A stretch of 64,000 bases of DNA from Manihot esculenta (Eukaryota > Streptophyta > Magnoliopsida > Malpighiales > Euphorbiaceae). This document shows positions 24,901 to 36,003 of this stretch, one piece after another. The notes beneath the pieces are model-generated. The model saw only the letters and a program-made list of their open reading frames with translations, was not told the DNA's origin and did no database searches. How positions within the stretch are numbered: the stretch's first letter is position 1; every line of letters starts with the position of its first letter. The position numbers and the translations under genes are program-made. Where the stretch lies: the NCBI RefSeq assembly GCF_001659605.2, contig NC_035173.2:16733003-16797002 (forward strand), written 5' to 3'.

Positions 24901-27900
24901 TTTTATTTTCTTAAAAAATTGTTTCCTCCTGATATTTAATTTAGTTTGGGTTTCATTTGTAACATTTATAACATAGTTCTTGCATTTCAGAATATCCTTG
25001 TTGTTTCTAAGTACTACTCAAGGATTACCGTGAAGAGACTTGCAGAATTGTTGTGTCTCAGCATCCAGGTTCGATTATGCTATTCTTTGTACTTTCACAT
25101 TTCTTTGGTAGCCCAGCATCTTGTTTACCCCTCTTTGTGGATTTATGTGCAATCTTCATGTGTGCATATTTGCTTATGCTACTCTTTGTCAAGTAGGTGC
25201 TTCTGTATAATAATATATGACCTTCAATATCAATAATTCTAATCAGAGATTTTAATTTGTTAAAGGCTTACTTTTTATCCCGTCCAAGTCCTATTTTCCT
25301 TCAAATTTGAATTCAGACTCTGATTTCTCCTTACTAAATGGAATAACTGGTAAATATGGCATAAGGCCTTGGCATTCAATGAATTTAAAGGAATCTTGGA
25401 GGCATTTTCCTAGAAATTTTGTCTGAATCCTCTAGATGTAAGCCTACAACTGACAGGGCATAAGCCTTACTTTCTGATTGGCAAACCTGAGCAATCTTCT
25501 AGTCTATTCATGTTCTTGATCTGGTCTGAAACCTTCTTTTTCTTTCAATTTGTATTTGTGGTCCATGGAACTACTGATATAATGTCTACCCATTTAAGCT
25601 TTTGCATAATTACTGTTTCGTACGACTTCGGATCAAATGTATTGCTAAATGTGTTGTGACTTCAAGATCAAATGTATTACTAAATGTACTGCTGTTCCTC
25701 GAGCAAATGTATTGCTAAATGTATTGTTGTCTTGTAACTTCAAGATAAAACATACTGTTGTGAATTTAAGCTTTTGCATAATTACCGTTTGCGATGATCT
25801 ATTCCTTTTCATTGCTTGAGATATTTTGGTTTTGCTAGGTGATTTTACTTGCGTAATTTGCTAAATATATATCAAGGGGCTAAGCTATGTACTTCATACC
25901 ATATTAAAATTAAATCTCCACTTAAGTCAATTTAATATCAAAAAAGAATGGAGATACTAGAGCACTTTGAAACCTGATGCTTCCAATTTCTTGTAACCCT
26001 TTTTTTGGGCAATAAAGGCCTCCTTCAGATTTCCAAGGACAAAGAAACTCCTTAAATATAAAAGAAACCTTTAATAAAAGTATTGCCCTATTTTGCAAGT
26101 ATGGAATGGAGATCTGGACAGATCTTGAGGTCTTGATGTGAATCGAATGATCCCTTGGCATTAATGAACTTTGGTATTCTTCCTCTAAAAAGAGAGTTTG
26201 ATATCAGTCTTAGTTCTCTGTTGAGTTTTAGAATAATTACATATTATGTATTGAAAAGTGTTATTGATTATATAAGAAAGTTCAGTAAGAAGTGCTCAGT
26301 TTCATTGAAAGAGTAGGAAAAGCTATAAATTGCATTATTGCATTATTGCATTAACTGAAGGTGAAATAAATAATATGCCCTATTTAACCACTGCCCTAAA
26401 AAAGGAGGAATGTGTTATAGGTTATAGGAATTAAATATGTTAATATATGATGTAATTAATATAGGATGTAAATATTGATAGATAGGTTAGTTGCATAATC
26501 TTAGGAATTGCATGATCATAGGTTTTTAGATACGGTTTTTCATGTATAAATATGTTGTAATCTCTATTGTAATAGATAACAAATATTACCTTTCTACATA
26601 ATGGAAGAAAGAAGAAAAGGAAAAAAATTGCAAATACTAAAACCTTTTTAATTTTCCTTATCAAGTGATCCTCAAATTGTGAATGGCTGAAAATAATTAG
26701 GTTACTTATGGACTTACCTCCTTTGAAAAAGATAATTTGATTTTTCAAAACTTTCAATCAATAAATTCTTCATGGAAAACAAATTGGTGTTACTTATAAC
26801 TCTCAATTTCTTCATAGGACCCTTTCCTGAAGGCCCATGTGTAATTGAAATTACGTACCAGATAGTAAGCCCTTGTTTGGAATGGTTAATTTTGAGGGAA
26901 GTCAAAAGAAATGAAGTTTTTTTTTTCTTTCTAAATTTTGTGTTTGGCACAACTAATAGTGTAAGAATTTAATTCTCTTGAATTCTTGTGAGAATTGATT
27001 TTGAATTAAAAGTAAATTTTATTAAAATTGTTAGAATTTTGCAAGAAATGATTTTACTTGAGGCTATTTACATCAAAATTATTTAATTAGTGCTTGAGTA
27101 TTCTCTTTTTTTTTTCCTTTTCCTTTTATCCTTTGTTTTTTGTTTGTTTTAATTTTAAATTTATTTCTTATTTTTTAATTGATTACTGTTCTTTAAAAAA
27201 TTAATTTAATTTAACATTGACTATTAATATTTAATGCATTTATAATTAATATTAAGAAATTTATTATTTTATTTTGTTAACTTGAAAAAAAATCTTAATT
27301 TATAATTTTTAATGTTAAAAAATTATGTAAAATTCAGATTTTTAAATATTATAAAAATATTAATAATGATTTTTTTCTTATGTATAAGAATAAATATTTA
27401 TGTTTCATTTAAAAAAAATAAAAATTGATGAATAAATTAGATCAATTTGAATTTACTATTAATTTGTTTTATATAAAAGAGTTCAATTGAATTCTATTAT
27501 ATTTAAATTGATTCCAAACAAATAATTTCTTTTATGAACAGAAATGAATTGAATTCTATTAATAGAATATAATTCTTTTCTTGTAAGAAATGTATACCAA
27601 ACAAAGGCTAAATGTCTTTATAGATAGACACAGTTTTTAAACAGTATAACTGAGAAGTTTTACTAGTGTCTCCTGAAAAGTCTCTTTTGTGGTAGCCATG
27701 TCTAGTTCTACCATTATCAACAAATTTATTTGCTTTTGTGAATGGGCTTGACCAGAGAAGGGTAGGGGCAGAAAGGGTCGTTGCCTTCTGCTGGATCATG
27801 TACTGAGTACTTGAAATACAACTCTTAAAGTTGAGTAGCTCTTAATAGATCTCTGAGTTGATAGGTTTGATTGAAAATAGGCATTTCAGTAAACATGTAC

Positions 27901-28225
27901 ATTATTGGCCAAGTATGCTTTCTTCTTTTTTTATTCATATATGTTTCTTTACACCTGAATCAAGAACTTATTCATCTGTAAATAAATTTGGTGTCCATTC
28001 ATATAGGAAACTGAGAAACACCTTTCAGATATGGTTGTGTCCAAAGCATTGGTGGCAAAGATTGACAGGCCAATGGGGATAATCTGTTTCCAAGTAGCAA
28101 AAGATAGCAATGACATTCTTAACTCATGGTCAATGAACCTGGAGAAGCTGCTTGATCTTGTTGAGAAGAGTTGCCACCAAATACACAAAGAAACCATGGT
28201 ACACAAAGCTGCTCTCAAAGTTTGA
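18923..28225 (+). CDS. RPN5: 26S proteasome regulatory subunit RPN5 (non-ATPase subunit 12)
   Basis: RPN5 is a PCI-domain scaffold subunit of the 19S regulatory particle lid. Coding exons: 18923-18925, 19052-19246, 20801-20908, 21023-21127, 21289-21345, 23160-23356, 24306-24405, 24491-24603, 24699-24852, 24991-25068 and 28007-28225. All junctions are GT-AG and phases agree. The total is 1329 bases, 442 residues, the length I recall for Arabidopsis RPN5. The N-terminal half is helical repeats ([32 protein letters not shown]). The C-terminal PCI region spans the last four exons ([11 protein letters not shown]..., [10 protein letters not shown]). Exon 1 holds only the ATG. If intron 1 is retained, an in-frame ATG at 19040 would give a slightly longer N-terminus. 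Introns 2, 5 and 10 are long, and introns 5 and 10 hold mobile elements. No damage to the frame is seen. Confidence 0.96.
21399..22656. mobile_element. hAT-like non-autonomous element in RPN5 intron 5
   Basis: The ends form an imperfect inverted pair: AGAGCTGTTAATGAGCTGA on the left and AGGGGTGTAAACGAGCCGA as the reverse complement of the right. The GTGTAAACGAGCC terminus is common on plant hAT-type non-autonomous repeats. The interior is rich in AAGCTTGAGCTT-like words near both ends. No transposase frame is present. A clear 8-bp target duplication was not found. Confidence 0.5.
22079..22402. mobile_element. Foldback MITE nested in the hAT-like element
   Basis: The two arms (about 22079-22215 and 22265-22402) are inverted copies with scattered mismatches and small gaps. 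Matching words include TTTGACTTTATCT and CCCTTCAACTTT in one arm and their complements in the other. The RNA could form a long hairpin. It sits inside 21399-22656, so it probably inserted later. The target duplication is unclear. Confidence 0.65.
25595..25790. repeat. Intronic minisatellite bracketed by 24-bp direct repeats
   Basis: Three related units of about 36 bp, each with CAAATGTATT(G/A)CTAAATGT, start near 25632, 25667 and 25703. They are bracketed by near-identical 24-bp direct repeats (25595-25618 and 25767-25790) that start TAAGCTTTTGCATAATTAC. The block is in RPN5 intron 10. No coding content is seen. Confidence 0.6.
26413..26598 (+). mobile_element. Solo LTR, copia-like, in RPN5 intron 10
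   Basis: It begins TGTTATAGG and ends TTCTACA, with a TATAAATA box inside, and is about 186 bp. That is close in length to the copia LTRs at 29679 and 31482. The flanks GAATG (left) and TAATG (right) match at four of five bases, consistent with a decayed 5-bp target duplication. No internal region is present. Confidence 0.5.
26870..27608. mobile_element. Tourist-like (PIF/Harbinger) MITE in RPN5 intron 10
   Basis: The left end GCCCTTGTTTGGAATG and the reverse complement of the right end GCCTTTGTTTGGTATA form terminal inverted repeats. They are flanked by TAA on both sides (26867-26869 and 27609-27611), the 3-bp target typical of PIF/Harbinger-derived Tourist MITEs. At 739 bp with no transposase it is long for this class, so an internal insertion is possible. 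Confidence 0.75.
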
Positions 28226-29558
28226 AAGGTTGAGTTTTTGCAATCTGTGTGCTGGTAAATCTCTCTCTATCCATGCTGTTCAATTCCAAAGAGAAATGAT
28301 TGTGAAAAGTAGTGGCAATTTCTTCGCTGCTTTTACAGGTTGGCCCAGTTGGAGCTTTTGCCTTGTGGACAAGTGAAAAAAAATTTCCATTAAAATGTTT
28401 GTTGGCTAGGTTGATGAGAGGCATGCATTTGCCCACAAATTGTTTCTATTAGTGACGGAGATAGTGAACTCAGCATACGCTTCCTAGGACTGGAAAGTAA
28501 GATTGTTGTATACTTCTGGCACATATCGTACCACTGACTAATTGCAGGAACCAAATGGCTTTGTTTTATAGCAGTGGAAAGAAATTCTTGAGGAATTTTT
28601 TTAAGCTTTCCTTTCTGTTATGTGGTACTTTTGATCACTTATGCTGAAGCAACTGGGCGACCATTTTATGTTTATTGCTGATTGTTCGGTACGGCTGACT
28701 TTGCTGTTGTTATTTGATGGACATTAGTAGGCGTGTCCTCAAGCTACGTATTTACTAGTTCACAAAACTCTTGCTGTAGGTTGTATGAAAGAGGTTTTAT
28801 TTTTATTTTTATATATATTTTTTCCAAGTGATGTAAGGTAAGATATCAAAAATTGATTGAAAAAGTAAGTGTTTGGAGGCTTTTGAAACCTTTAAAAATT
28901 TAATTTTCTTTAAAAATCTTGGCTTCTAAACAGGTCTATCACTTGAAAACTTGCAACAATTTCTTCCCAAAAGTGGTCTCTAAGGTTTAAAACTTTGCTG
29001 ATTTTTGGTTTCATTCAGCATGACAATTATTATTATTTAAATAAATTTCTTTATTAAAATCTCTTGAGTTGCTATTTAAAAAAGCCATTTACTATTAGAT
29101 TATTTCATTTGAATTGAGAATTATAATATGAAAATTGAACTTGAGCTACTGAAACGCTATCTGAGCTCAACCAAGATCGATTTGTGAAATTCAATTACTC
29201 GCTTGAAAGCCTATTGTAACGGTATGATTTTTACTCCGTGATGCTCTTATGATAAGTGGGTGTTAATTTACGCCTCATACCAATTAGAAGTGTGACAGTT
29301 TTGCCCCTATATGAAACAGATAGAGTTTTGCGTACTTCAAAATATTAGCAAACAGTTATACAAGACTTTAAATTTATGGTCTAAATAGACTATTCAATTC
29401 TGAAAATAAGCTAAATATGGCTTTTAAATTTTTTTAAAATAAAACAAATATATTCAAATGGAACATATTTGCCTTTCAAAATTTTAAATAGAACAAATAA
29501 GTTATTTAACTTTTAAATAAAACAGATTAGATTATAATTTGTTTTAGTTCAAATCCAG
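28226..29558. other. RPN5 3' UTR and intergenic spacer
   Basis: The first few hundred bases are the likely RPN5 3' UTR; no polyadenylation site was fixed. The rest is AT-rich without coding content. Confidence 0.5.
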
Positions 29559-29702
29559 CATAGTTATGCATGAGAATTCTAGTATATGAGTTTTTCGTTA
29601 TCTATCTGTTAGAGTGTAAACATAATTTGTCATAGTTATGCATGAGAATTCTAGTATATGAGTTTTTCGTTATCTATCTGTTAGAGTGTAAACATAATTT
29701 GT
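29559..29702. repeat. 72-bp tandem duplication crossing the left end of the copia element
   Basis: 29559-29630 is repeated exactly or nearly so at 29631-29702. Each copy contains flanking DNA plus the first 24 bases of the LTR (TGTTAGAGTG...). The duplication therefore happened after the copia element inserted. Confidence 0.85.
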
Positions 29703-29860
29703 ACATAATTATAGCAGATTACATAATCATAGGTTAATTGATTAATAGAAAATTATTAGAAGTTGTCTTAACAAAACCTTGTAATCTATATATATATAGA
29801 CCCACTTACTTCAATGAAAAAATATACTGAAATTACTTAATTATTCATTATCTTATTACA

Positions 29861-29872
29861 TGGTATCAGAGC
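29861..29872 (+). other. Primer binding site (initiator tRNA-Met type)
   Basis: TGGTATCAGAGC directly follows the LTR end ...TTATTACA. This is the standard plant copia PBS, complementary to the 3' end of initiator tRNA-Met. Confidence 0.9.
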
Positions 29873-30259
29873 TATTCTCGTAAAGATTTAATTTTTTCTC
29901 TCTCGTTGAGTTTTAAATTTTTGAAAATTTAGGGCTCCTATTCTTTTGTGTTACCCATCTAGAGTAATATTTATTTCTCACCGTCTACCTAGGGAAGACG
30001 CTGAAGTTGCCTTGTAGCCCCCTTATCAGATCTGTGGTTCGTTTGCCGTTTGAGTGTTGGGTGAAGGTTTTTTTTTTTTTTTTTTTATACTGTTCACTGG
30101 GTTAGGTTTTGTTCTCTTCCTTTAATTCGTTTAAAGGTAAAAGAGAGTATAGAGTTTTGGTTGAAATGATTTTTGATAGTAAGATCTATATTATTAAAAT
30201 TATCCCAACGTTTTCAGTAGCGGCTGAGACAGATAAAACATGTCTTATTTCCTCTTTAT

Positions 30260-31385
30260 ATAAATAGGTCATTGATTCTGGTACCACGGATCACATGACA
30301 GATAATCCTCATATTTTTACTAGCTTTCGATTTCATAAAACACTTTCTCCTGTTATTATAGTTGATGGGTCAATCTATAATGTTGAGAGTTCTGAAACTG
30401 TTAAACCAGTACTTTTATTACACTAAATTTACCTAATCTTGTCTTTAATTTAATCTTTGTGAGTAAACTTATCAAACAACTAAATTATTGTGTTTCTTTT
30501 TTTCTTGATCATTGTCTCATTTAGGATCTTGTGACGAACCATATTATTAGTAAAGGATATGTATTTGGGAGTCTCTACATTTTGGATGCATGGGTACCTC
30601 AGTCTGTTACTTGCTCCAATGTCGTGTTTCCGTTTCAAGCACATTGTCGGTTGGGACACCTTTCTTTACTGGCTTTGAAGAAATTATGCCCTCAATTTCA
30701 TGGGGTATCTTTACTGGAATGTGAGTCATGTCATTTTGCAAAATATCATCAGAACTCTTTAAGTCCTAGAGTCAATAAACAAGCTGAGTCTGCTTTTGAA
30801 TTAGTTCATTCAGATGTTTGGGGCCCATGTCCGGTTGAATCTAAGACTGTATTCAAATATTTTATCACTTTTGTGGATGATTACTCTAGAATGAGTTGGA
30901 TTTATTTTATGAAACATTGTTTAGAAGTATTTTCTCATTTTTCTACATTTTGTGCTGAAATCAAAACTCAATTTAATGTTTTTGTGAAAATTTTGCGGAC
31001 TGACAATGCTAAAGAATATCTTTCTAATAGGCTACTGTGAGGAATCCAAAACTGATAGAAGTTCAACTACAGACTACTATGTATTTATTGTAGGAAACCT
31101 AGTGTCTTGAAAAAATAAGAAGCAAAATGTGGTATTCAGATTCAGTGTTGAGTGGCCATGGCTCAATCCACTTGTGAGATTATGTGGATAAGTCATTTGC
31201 TAAATAAAGTTGGTATGGATACTGCGTCACCCGCGAAACTTTGGTGTGATAATCAGATTGCTCTTCACATTACTTCCAATCCAGTATATCATGAACGAAT
31301 TAAGCACATTGAAATTGATTATCATTTCATTCGTGAGAAGATTCAAGAAAAATTAATTTTCACCAGTTATGTGAAGAGAGCATAG
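30260..31385 (+). pseudogene. Remnant copia polyprotein: protease, integrase N-half, RNase H tail
   Basis: Protease motif DSGTTDHMT is near 30275. A GAG-pre-integrase zinc finger (H-x-x-LGH ... C-x-x-C) lies in 30630-30740, followed by integrase with the first catalytic Asp in HSDVWG and the second in RTDN, up to a stop at 31038-31040. The next frame, 31152-31385, is the copia RNase H C-terminus (WCDNQIALHI...HERIKHIEIDYHFIREK). The third integrase acid, the RT and its YVDD are absent, so one large deletion joins integrase to RNase H. Several stops and frame changes occur before 30530. Confidence 0.85.
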
Positions 31386-31819
31386 CAACTGGGTGATATA
31401 CTCACCAAAACTTTAAATGGATAGAATATCTTTCAAATAAATTGGACATGATAAATATTTATGATCTAACTTGAAGAAGAGAGTTAGAGTGTGAATATAA
31501 TATGTAAATAATTATAGGAGATTACGTAATTATAGGCTAATTGATTGATAAATGATTATTAGGGGTTGTTTTGATTGATAGAGTATTATTAGGGATTGTT
31601 TTAATAAGATCTGTATATATACCCACTTACTTCAATGAAAAAATATATTGAAATTATCTAATTATTTTTTATCTTATTACACTATCTAATATATTAAATT
31701 TGTAACAGTATAATGAATATTTAGTGCCCTATATTAAATTAATAATTTATTTTTTATTGAGTGGTTTAGAAAGTTTATCCAAGGATTTATTGTTCTTCCA
31801 CTTGTTTTAAATGGCATTC

Positions 31820-32500
31820 TCTATGGTCCCTAAATCTTCATCTCGGATTAAACTATTCATGTGGGGTATATTGCCAACTAAAGATCTGTTGTTGAAGAGA
31901 AAAGTGCAAGCGGTTCCATATTGTGTGGTATGTGGCGCTGTAGTGAAAAATATTTGATACACATCTTCACTCAGACTCCAATTGCAAAATTCTGCTCCTT
32001 TGGGTTTAATGGAATGATTTAGTACTTTATTGGAGTCTCAAGATGAAGCATTTGTACAGCTTTTTGCTATATTAGCATGGAAAATGTGGGAGCATGTACT
32101 GATCGACCTCTGAATATTATATCTTCTAGTGTTGGGTTTTGGTTGGAACTGGATCAGGATGTTGCTACTGTCAAGAATTCCAACTCCTCGGTGTATATTT
32201 AAGCTGAATACAGATGCAAGTACATCAGAGGGTGGTGGAGTTTCCTGTGGGTGTGCTGTAAGTGACCGTCATGGTGATATTATATTGGCAGCACGGAAAC
32301 ACGTTTCTTCCACGTGGGAACCAGTCCTTGCAGAGGTTCAAGCAATAAAATTTCAAATTTCTTTAGCTGTGCAATATGGATTTTGGCCCCTTTGCTTTAG
32401 GAGTCAAAATGCTTTTTTCCAATTAAAAGAAAAAGGACAAAAAAAAAATGGTATTGGTCAAAGCTTGGTGGGCTATCTCATAGCACAATTGTTCTTCTAA
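31820..32500 (+). pseudogene. LINE (non-LTR retrotransposon) ORF2 tail: zinc-binding region and RNase H remnant
   Basis: Around 31825-31945 the reading SRIKLFMWGILPTKDLLLKRK and a CxxC pair match the plant 'RT zinc-binding' domain at LINE ORF2 ends. After a frame break, 32195-32400 reads FKLNTDAS...CGCAVSDRHGDII...WEPVLAEVQAIKFQISLA, the RNase H-like domain of plant LINE and LINE-derived proteins. The first Asp and the Glu are kept. No upstream RT or endonuclease is seen, as expected for 5'-truncated LINE copies. Confidence 0.7.
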
Positions 32501-32828
32501 TTTTCCAAAATTATTGTTATGTCACTTTACATGGTCAAACTCAAAAGGATGTGTAGACATTGAAAGTAGCAAATTGATGAAAATAAAGTTAATGTCAATC
32601 TGCCATCTTCCTCACAAGTTGGTACACAAGTTGTACCAGTTGATCTCTTGGAAGCAAAAGATAAGTACTTTCTTAATTTATTAATTAAAGAATATTAAAA
32701 CTTAATTTAAAAATAAATTTGAATGTTCCAAGTCTAATGATATTAGAATAATAAAATAACTTTTTTATTTTTTTTTCTAAGATATTTTTCTAAAAGCCCT
32801 TGGATCTCAATGTCAAGCAGGCACCATA

Positions 32829-34927
32829 TCATGGAGAAGGACTACAATGACTGCTACCTGACCATGATGGCCCGGAAGTATCTGCACCACCACTCTGATT
32901 GGTGGCCCTCCTCAAGTACCCCAGAGATGGAGGTGGAAAAAAATGAGGAAGGGAAGAAGATAGCAAAAATGTAGAAGAAGTAGAACCAACAAAAGTAGAA
33001 GATTGAGAATGAAGAGATGCTGTTGAAGATGGCAAAACCATTTTATCATATAGATTCATGGCTGGTCTTTGATAGCTACCAATTCCCAAAACCAGTTGAG
33101 AATGGTTCACTGACTCCCCTGAACCAGCAACTTGAGAGTTAACCATTGGTACTTGAGTAGATGTAGGAACGGACAAAAGGGTATTTGGAGAATCAGAATT
33201 CATCAAGTGGGCATTGGGGGTGGATGGTCGGAGCTTGACGTTTTCTGGGAAGTTTAATTTAGCCTTGCTGCCTCTGAATCTGAGTGCAGCTTCATCATAG
33301 GCTCTTGCTGCAGCCTCAGCAGTGTCAAAAGTCCCTAGCCAAACTCTCGAAGCCTTGAATGGATCTCTTATTTCAGCTGCCCATTTTCCCCATGGCCTTT
33401 GCCTCACTCCTCTGTATTTTCTCATCGGCTCCTCTTGGAAGGTGTTGTTGTGCTCATATATGGCAGTGAACATGGGTTCTGCAGGTGGGATTATGGTGGT
33501 GGCAGCTGCAGCAATTTTTGAATCCTTTGTGACTGTTAAAAATGGCAATTATAACAAAGAATTAGAGCCATTAAATTAATTGGCTTTTAGGTGCATAGGA
33601 TTGGCAAAAATATATGCATTAAATTATTTAATTAAGCATTTAAAATTTAAGTGAAACATTTTCCATATAACCGAAGCAAACGAATTTTGAAAATCAATAA
33701 TATATATAAAAAAAATATTTATGACTAGTTATCTTTTATGGCAATTACACTTCTGTTAACCTCAAATTAAACTTCTTGCATAATAATTAAAAAGCCAATT
33801 AAATTATTTAAATTATAATAAAGTACTCTTTAATTTCACTGAATCACTTTTGTTTTATCTCAATAATTCTTTCAAGAAAATTATAGAAAAAATAAATAAC
33901 TAAAATAAAAAATAGTACTATAAAATATGTTTATTAAATTATAGTATATATTAGAGACAAATGGTAAAATTTAAAAAAAAGATAATGCTTTTTTATTTTT
34001 TTTTTCAAAATTATAAAATATTTCGAGAAGATAATTTTTAAAAAATTATGAATAAAAGTAGATGCGGAGAATAGCCAACGCATTATAATTCAACCCGTTA
34101 ATGATATCACCCTTGAATTCAGTTTGGGACATCAACGGATGGTTAACCATTTCTGAATCAATCTCAAATTTGATTAATATAAATTATTTCAATCCATTTC
34201 AAATCTAATTATTATAATCCAAATACAATTTTATTTTATTTAATCCTATATATTTTAATTAATAATTTATATAAAAAATAATTTTTGTTAAAAAATTTAA
34301 TATTTTTAAATAACGTTTAAATTTTAAGTTTTAAATAAAAATATATAAAATTTTTTATAAATATTATTATAATATATATATTTTATATTAAATTAATTAT
34401 TTAAACGGTTCAAATAAATTTATAAATAAAATCTAAATTCAATTTAAATCCACAGCCATTAATTTTCAAATTTAAACTTATTTTAAATTTAATTATAACT
34501 ATTAAATTTATTTTATTAAAATTTAATCGAATTAAATATTTAAAAATATCCTAATCATAGATTTAAGTATTTCCCTCTTAATTATTACCTATTTGATATA
34601 CAGTTCTAGATGCATGTTAGAAAAAAAAAAAAAAAAAAGAAATAATAGAAATGCCAAGTAGAGAATTTTATTGATGATACCTCTTCCATGTGAAAATTCA
34701 TCATCAACAAGTGGTCTAGAAAGCTTTGTAAAATCTTGACAACCATTGTCAGCTTCTCTTGGTCTCTTTGCTCCTCCGCCAGCACTCGAAGAACTTGAAC
34801 AATTAGCTCCTTCATTACATAAAGAATACTCAGAAGAACTAGGCTTAGGAATCTTTCCAGTAACCACATGGATCAAAGCAGAAACCATAGCGGACATCTC
34901 TCTCTCCCTACACAACTCAGAAGCCAT
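32829..34927 (-). CDS. ABR1-like: AP2/ERF transcription factor, ABR1-like (ERF group X)
   Basis: Two exons: 34681 back from the start region (first in-frame ATG 34927-34925; homologous coding may extend to 35023) and 33532-32829. The intron 34680-33533 is GT-AG and phase 1 on both sides. Exon 1 carries [18 protein letters not shown], the group X motif I recall from Arabidopsis ABR1, then an acidic/Ser stretch with KRPRE. Exon 2 carries one AP2 domain, [19 protein letters not shown]...[24 protein letters not shown], with intact WAAEIRD and WLG elements, binding GCC-box type DNA. The C-terminal part is Ser/Pro-rich. ABR1 relatives act in ABA, ethylene, wounding and stress responses. The codon where the family start ATG is expected (35023-35021) reads ATT, so the start is uncertain. 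Confidence 0.9.
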
Positions 34928-35029
34928 TGGATAGTCACCATTATAAAACTCCCATTCTTGTTCATCTCTCTTCTCTCTAACTTCCTCTCGTGGATTCGCC
35001 ACCTTCACAAGGCTCTTACAAATGTGTTA

Positions 35030-35967
35030 GCTAGTTATTGCACTAAAAGAAAGCAAAGTTTAAACTTTTAAGAACCCATCAAGAATTATCGGAAGGAAGT
35101 GGTATATATTTGCAGTAAACGCCGCCTTGTTGGGAAGAAGAAAGGCGGTGGGAGGTTGGAGGTTGGAGTACCTTCGAGTTGAAGCAATTTGATGGTGTAA
35201 AGACAACAAAAAAGAAGATTCCAATGGAAAAAAGCAATTTAATGGCTGAGGTAATAATAAAAATACAAGTCAATGATGAAGAGAGGAGGAGAGGGGAGGA
35301 AGCAGCAAGGTGGCTTCTTCTTCCCTTCTTCATTCATTGAGTTTTGAGAAACCCGACAATGATAAACCGACCCAGTCACAATCCTCCTTTGCTTCTTGGC
35401 CCAACTTCTTTTATAATATATATAAAACACATACGTAATTAAATAATTTTAATTTTTTAGTCGAAAATAAAATATGAGAAAAATTAAAATTATTAAAAAT
35501 TATTTTGTTTTTGAAGTGAGTTATAGAATTAATAGTTTATTTTCAAAATTTAAAGTGTAATCCATATATTTTGATTCTCTCAAATTATTTAATTCTTTTT
35601 AAATTTAATGAATTTAAAATGTAAAGATCAACTCATTGATATTTCAAAAATTGCAAGATGTGTTATTTTTAGTACAATTCACTAGTAAAAAATTAGTTTA
35701 ATAAAAATTAGCTTATTAGAAATGAGATTTTCAGTTTAATTTTATTTTATTGTAATATATAATTAGATATATAAATTTATTATTATATAATATAGACTAT
35801 GAGAAAAAATGAACAATATAAAAATATTTAGAAATAAATAGATAGTGAGTTAATTTTGATATATCTTATGATAACAAGTAATTTAATCAAAATAAAATTA
35901 TTAATTTGGAAATGCAAAAAATAAAAAATCTATTTTTTTTTTATAGATTTGAAGTAATTGTCTAATT

Positions 35968-36003
<36 letters not shown>

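Larger units (their letters stand above)
29679..31681 (+). mobile_element. Ty1/copia LTR retrotransposon, internally deleted, TSD CTATC
   Basis: The 5' LTR is 29679-29860 and the 3' LTR 31482-31681. The latter is longer because of a short internal repeat of the ATTATTAGG(G)ATTG type. The element is flanked by CTATC at 29674-29678 and 31682-31686. The PBS is TGGTATCAGAGC at 29861-29872, and a purine tract GAAGAAGAGAG precedes the 3' LTR. The whole copy is about 2.0 kb, against the usual 4.5-5 kb, because RT and most other domains are lost. Confidence 0.9.

Noticed and set aside
29861..29872. tRNA-Met gene fragment
   Set aside because: It is a 12-base primer binding site next to an LTR; the same site occurs at 48457 and 52079.
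33530..33548. ERF gene starting at its exon 2 frame
   Set aside because: The frame there opens with TTG, not ATG, and a TTTTAACAG acceptor in matching phase links it to the exon at 34681.
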